From assembly GCA_029339505.1 (NCBI GenBank), contig JAQISU010000071.1, positions 62,001-126,000 on the forward strand: 64,000 bases of DNA. The letters run 5' to 3'. The notes below the pieces were generated by a model. That model did not search any database. It saw only the letters and a program-made list of their open reading frames with translations, and had not been told where the DNA came from. Numbering within the stretch: the stretch's first letter is position 1; each line of letters starts with the position of its first letter. Both the position numbers and the translations under genes were made by a program. Shown here piece by piece: positions 59,381 to 64,000 of this stretch. The DNA is from Unio delphinus. Its lineage: Eukaryota; Mollusca; Bivalvia; Unionida; Unionidae.

Positions 59381-60309
59381 GTGGAATCTATTTATTATTC
59401 TCCAAAAGGATACTGGAAGGGTAACGCTGCAATCAATAAACTCGCCAATGCCGCAAAAGTGAAAAAAGCCACTGCGGCTAATTGGTTATCCAAACAGGCT
59501 ATATGGCAAATTTATCTACCGCGTCCTAAACAAATCAATTTCTCGCATTTTGATGTTACTGTACCCAATGAAGTTCATCAAGCTAATTTATTGTTTTTAC
59601 CACATGACAACGGTTACAAATACGCGCTAACCGTAGTTGACGTTGCGAGTCGATACAAACAAGCAGAACCGATAAAAACAAAATTATCACCTGAAGCTGC
59701 TTCTGCATTTGAAAAGATTTATCGACGAGGCCACTACGCTGGCCAAATCTGTTACAAGTTGATCCTGGCAAGGAATTTCAGGGTGTGGTTGCATCTACAA
59801 GGAAAGATCACAATGTCACCATCAGACGAGGGCATACTGCGTTACAGCGCGATCAGGCAATTGTTGAACGATTTAATCGGACTCTTGCTGAGCGGTTATT
59901 TGGATATCAATACGCAAAAGAATTCATCCAAGAAAAGCGATCCCGTGAATGGGTCAAAAGGTTAGCATGAGTAGTTGCAGCGCTAAATAACGAGATTACT
60001 AGAACAATCAACATGAAACCTATCAACGCGATTAAAAAGAAGTCTATACCACAACCACAGCGGGATAGCGTTGGTAGTAATGTCACTGTTAGGTATTTAT
60101 ACGAACCAGGAGAGCTTGAAGGTGGCAGAAAGAGGGCTACTGATCCTATTTGGAGTGTTACTGCACACAAGATATCTACTATAACACGATCAACTGGTAT
60201 ACCTCCAATCTATAAATTGGATTCAACTGCCCCTCAGCGGGGGTTTACACGCGAACAATTACAAGTGATTCCTGACGATACTCAATTACCACCGCGGGGT
60301 CTTAACTAG
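59381..60309 (+). pseudogene. Polinton integrase, most complete copy, three defects
   Basis: Defects: initiator ATG is GTG (59381-59383), a one-base loss near 59731, and a TGA at 59968-59970. Domains: N-terminal helical part ('ANAAKVKKATAANWLSKQAI'), DDE core (Asp in 'TVVDVASRY', Asp and Glu shifted in the second frame, 'RDQAIVERFNRTLAERL'), and a C-terminal SH3/chromodomain-like part ('VTVRYLYEPGELEGG', 'ATDPIWSVTAHKIS', 'RGFTREQLQVIPDD'). The stop TAG at 60307-60309 overlaps the convergent helicase gene's stop. Confidence 0.85.
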
Positions 60310-61658
60310 CGCCGTTGCGTCTGTTGCACTCAAGACAAGTCAACATCACATTGTTTCTGACATGACCGAGACTGTTATTTTTTCTGTCTACGGTAAATTG
60401 GCGAGGATCTTTATCCGAATACTGCCAAAGCATTATACAATTGCAACTCGCGCAGTGATTATTATGTTGTTGCTTCAGCGTAATTATTAATTGAGCATCA
60501 ATGTCAAATTCTCGTGTTTTTCCTTTGTCTTGTTGTTTGTAACCTGAGAGTTTTTTTATCGATAATTTTAACATCAACGATGCTAGCATCATCCATTGGG
60601 GTGTCATCATCGAAAACAATTGTTCAAGGCTGATTTATTTTTCGTACTCTGGATACTGCAAGATAGACTAAATTCGACCATTCGATGTGATTATCCACCA
60701 TCCAAACAATTGTATCCGATATAGTCAATCCCTGTGAAGAATGTATTGTTGCTGCGTAACCTAGCGTCCATGGGGATTTATTAGCACGCAATGCATCTTC
60801 AACGACGCTGATATCAACCAGCACAATATCATTTAATACGAGAATTTGTTTTTAACTTTGTCCTGGAATATCAACTTCTATATTCTGTTTTCGTGTATCC
60901 GAAGGCCTATAACACAACGGTACTGGAAGTGTTGCAAATTTTTCTTTCTGCGTTTCAAATAATTTCATCTGAAGTGTGTCTCTGACTATTTTTCTACTTG
61001 CAATTATCAAATCGTTTGGTCTCCACGCTTCCCAGAAATCATTCATTAGAGTTTCTGAAATTATTTCACGCGCTATTTCACACTGGATTCTATCCGGTTG
61101 TAATCTAATTAGCGCTTTGAACTCGCGTAATTGTTCATCAAGTGATCTATAATCAGTGGTAATTTCTTCATAATAGTCTACAAAACCCTTTAGCCATTCA
61201 TGTGGGGATGCACCGACAAATGGTGGTGGTTGGCCGTGATCACCGCACATGACGACTTTTGTATTTTTCAATAACAACCACTCAAGAAATGTTTGTAATA
61301 TTTTCAACGATACTGTGCATATTTCATCCCAAATTATGATTTCAGGAATGAATTTATCGCCCATTCGATCAGGAGTCCATTCATCGCCTTTCCATCGAAA
61401 GGAACTATGATAAGTACAGGCATTTACCCCTCGTTGTTTCATCTCTCTGGCGAGTCTGTGAGTAGGTGTTAGGACAATCATGTTTGATTTTGAAACGCTA
61501 GCGTTTCTATGATATAATTTAATTGCACGAGTTGTCTTTCCTGACCCACCACAACCGTTTAAATAAGCTGTCTTGTATCTACATATTGGATCAGATACCG
61601 GTGGTGCATTAGAAAATTCGGATTGAATCTCATCACACTTTAAGTACTTTTCATCCAT
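60302..61658 (-). pseudogene. SF1 helicase fused to HNH-type domain, two breaks
   Basis: ATG at 61658. Walker A 'GCGGSGKTTRAI', motif Ia 'VLTPTHRLAREMK', Walker B 'IIWDEICTVS', motif III 'VVMCGDHGQPPPF', motif V 'ATIHSSQGLTISD' and motif VI 'NLVYLAVSRVRK': an SF1B (Pif1/RecD-like) DNA helicase. A TAA at about 60852 interrupts the same frame. A shift near 60620 precedes the C-terminal part: 'HCASCNCIM', 'FTVDRKNNSLGHVRNNVML' and 'CLECNRR', an HNH-like Cys4/His-Asn motif. Copy A shows that the two parts share one frame, so a helicase-nuclease fusion is likely. Confidence 0.8.
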
Positions 61659-61718
61659 GGTAACATCTGCCGATTCACAATACTCATGTAGCGTCTCCTT
61701 TTTAAATCTCCAACATCC

Positions 61719-64000
61719 CTAATTTGCCTCCGGATCTGTGAATTTAGCTACATCTGATTTGTATTTTTCGTGGATATACATAGAATCAGTGGCTACTCTA
61801 ACTGCGGTATTAGGAAATCTATTTATCATCGAAAATAAATTGATAGAAGCATAAGCTAGCATAGAACTTCTCAAATGCGTATATTGTTTAATATATCCAT
61901 CACAATAGGTAACAATTGTACCTAATCGTCTTCCATCGGATAGGAAAGCGTCTTTACGATTTACAAGTTTTCCCTGTTGCGTTAAATCCGTTACAATAAA
62001 ATCGTATTCAGCGATGTCTATGATCAACCGCGAAGAATATTTTGCATTGTCGTATCTTCCACCCTGGGTAAATTTACCGATTATTCTTCGTCCAAAATCT
62101 TTTGCTTGTTCTTTTTTAATTTCAAATAACTCCTTAGACCAATTCAGGATTTGTTCTTCATTGAAATCTGGAAAATGTTTTCGCTGTTCGCTAATTATAC
62201 GATCTAGATCGGGTTGTGGTAGCCAAACTTCTTTCTGAGCTTGATAGCATATAATAGCTTCGGAAACAATCAACGATATTAGCATACCACAATCAATCAT
62301 ATATCGTAGTAACACTATTGGCATCCAGGCCTTTTCAGATATATGTCTACCAAGCCTAACATAACTACACGGATGTAACCCTGTAGCGAGTTCAAATGAT
62401 ATCACACGAGCGAATCCGGTAAAATCAAAATCAGGTAATGGCCCATTAATCGCAACACGAGTCATTTCATATGTGGGGTGTCCAAATCGTTTAAAATAGT
62501 TACTACATTCTCCATACCCGAGAAAACTTCCAGGATAACACGCGGATATATCAATTGAAATCATACCGCCACGATGGTATTTTGTATTCCACAGTCCTCC
62601 ATGACCAAATTCGATGCAACTCAATTTAACGTCCTAGAGAAAATCACTTCGTGTTGGACGCCATGAGTTTTTTTCTCTTGCGAAGTGAGCTACCACTGAT
62701 GGAATAGTAAAACTATCCGTTAATAGTTTTTCATGGGAACTCTCCGGTGAAAAATCATTAGCGATTTTTCTCATTCTGTTATCTAATTCTTCAATGCGAT
62801 ATAATTCAAAATTTGGTCTTACAAATTGATCAAATCCTATTTCGGGATCTTCATCACTTCTAAGCAACCACACTGACACAGGATCATCCTTACACAGCGT
62901 GTGAATAGCATCGAATAATTTCTCATTATAAAAAACGTCCCCGACGAACTCCTTAGGGATATATCTCACGGTTCTATCTCGTGGAAATATTATTACTGCA
63001 GCCGTCCACGCGTGTTTGTTATGATCAATAATTTTAATTGGAGCTCCTCGCCATTGATATTTCGGTTCGTATAATACTTCTCCGGTTATTGTCGTTACTG
63101 ATATTGGGAATTTTAATGATACTTCTAATTTAGCTATATCAGAAATCTTTGCACCGTGCTGTTTCACTGTCAGTTCCCATTCGGTTATTTTCCTACGTCG
63201 CAGATCAGTTAGTTTATTTCCTCGGGATGCATTTGTGAAGTGTTCCATTACCCGTGTTGCTACACAATTCAATGAACTAGAATATTTCATAAGAGCTAGT
63301 TTTGCAATATCGGGTTTATCATTTAACGGATATATCCCATAAACAATTGCTGTTACGGGATAAGATCTTTCGTAGTATGGTTTGTCGATTCCAGTTAGAA
63401 TTCCTGGTTTGGAATCTCTACTTACAATGACAGTTTTTTATCCTTGAGGATTGGTTCAAATTTATCCCTGATAATCCATTTGCCTTCGACTTCGATAATG
63501 AATTTTATTCTGAAAAAAATACTTCTGTTGGGAATTGCTTTGCAATTTACCTTGAATTTCCAGCCCCTTGGCGGGCCAAGGTGTGAAATTATCTCAGCTG
63601 CTCTTTCATCGTTCATAGTAGCATGGATGCTGGGTACATTGACATCTTCATCCATAATTCGAAATGTCGACCAACGGTATGCTGCACCGTCTCGGTAGAA
63701 TTCATTAAAACACTCCCTGATTTTACTTAGTATAGTTCTATCACCGATTAGACGTTTTGGCGTATCAGAGACTCTATCGAGATTTAATTTAGCATTTTTC
63801 TAGGGCTTAATTTTCGATAATCTCTTAAACTTCTTATCGAGATTGAATTTAGTATTTTTCCAGGCTTTAATTTTCGAAAATCTTTGGAATTCTTTCATGG
63901 TATAATCAATGAATTTAGTATTTTTAAAAGGCTTAATTTTCGATAATCTTTGGAATTCTTTCATGGTATAACCAATGAATTTAGTATTTTTCCAAAGCTT
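61719..64000 (-). pseudogene. DNA polymerase B, C-terminal 61719, N-terminus at window edge
   Basis: Frames 61719-62624 and 62634-63290 are in the same phase, separated by a TAG at 62634-62636. Upstream frame 63422-63655 is shifted by one base in a T-run. A TAG also lies at about 63799. Motifs: 'SIDISACYPGSF' (motif A, variant of DxxSLYPS) and 'RVATDSMYI' (motif C). 'QAKDFGRRIIGKFTQGG' may be a variant of the KxxxNxxYG region. About 720 codons, shorter than the >1000 usual for Polinton PolB, and no classical 3'-5' exonuclease motif was recognised. It sits 58 bp upstream of the helicase. Confidence 0.8.
63788..64000 (-). repeat. In-frame 20-22 codon repeats at the PolB N-terminus
   Basis: TTTAG(T/C)ATTTTT landmarks at 63788, 63848, 63914 and 63980 (steps of 60, 66 and 66 bp). 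Translated leftward each unit reads 'MKEFQRLSKIKPWKN.KF'-like residues. Copy A has a single unit ('MEEFERLSKITPWKN'). The repeat runs to or past the window end. Confidence 0.85.

Larger units (their letters stand above)
57946..64000 (-). mobile_element. Polinton-like element, copy 3 (opposite orientation, partial)
   Basis: Its TIR starts at 57946 inside a satellite monomer (GATTGAAATATTTCG just before). Gene order is the mirror of copies A and 2: ATPase minus, PLA2 plus, integrase plus, helicase minus, PolB minus. The virion module would lie beyond 64000. The best-preserved replication genes of the window are here, though PolB, helicase and integrase each carry one to three breaks. Confidence 0.9.

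Overview
The window is invertebrate-animal repeat DNA, not a bacterial or ordinary host-gene region. It holds four copies or partial copies of one family of Polinton/Maverick-type virus-like transposons (adintovirus-like gene set), long AT-rich satellite arrays, a LINE broken by a nested DNA transposon, and a tRNA-derived SINE. No host single-copy gene was recognised. The host is a metazoan; the mix of Polintons, a tRNA-headed SINE and CR1/L2-like LINE would fit a mollusc or another marine invertebrate, but this is a guess.

Layout. 1-14121: copy A, old and heavily mutated, left end outside the window, the only copy with a nearly complete gene order. 14122-14229: unassigned. About 14230-14496 plus 18213-20225: CR1/L2-like LINE, interrupted by a 3.7 kb DNA transposon (14497-18212) with 25-bp terminal inverted repeats (TIRs). 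20226-26742, 33078-38852 and 52894-57945: satellite arrays of about 350-380 bp monomers, switching orientation near 35392. 26743-33077: copy 1, a 6.3 kb internally deleted Polinton. 38853-52893: copy 2, a 14 kb Polinton lacking polymerase and helicase. 57946-64000: copy 3, opposite orientation, running off the window.

Putting the copies together, the ancestral gene order is: TIR; leftward virion module (penton/spike-like protein, two-segment membrane protein, repeat-containing fibre-like protein, adenain-like protease, pX-like core protein, major capsid protein, minor capsid protein, two unknown proteins); a non-coding tandem-repeat and promoter region; leftward HNH/NUMOD nuclease and zinc-ribbon protein; rightward DNA polymerase B and SF1 helicase fused to an HNH-type domain; leftward integrase and zinc-ribbon/phospholipase A2 protein; rightward packaging ATPase; TIR. 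The ATPase and the phospholipase gene are divergent and their start codons are always 17 bp apart. Integrase and helicase genes converge and overlap by 8 bp in copy 3.

The integrase joins the element to the genome, PolB and helicase replicate it, the ATPase packages DNA into capsids built from the major and minor capsid proteins, the protease matures virion proteins and the PLA2 is probably an entry enzyme. Almost every gene is broken in at least one copy, so these are fossils. Open frames that look intact are the ATPases of copies 1 and 3, and the fibre-like, membrane and protease genes of copy 1. Copies 1 and 2 are flanked by 5-bp target-site duplications inside satellite monomers, and the empty sites can be read. 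Each TIR is itself bounded by inverted copies of the same terminal motif, an unusual arrangement.
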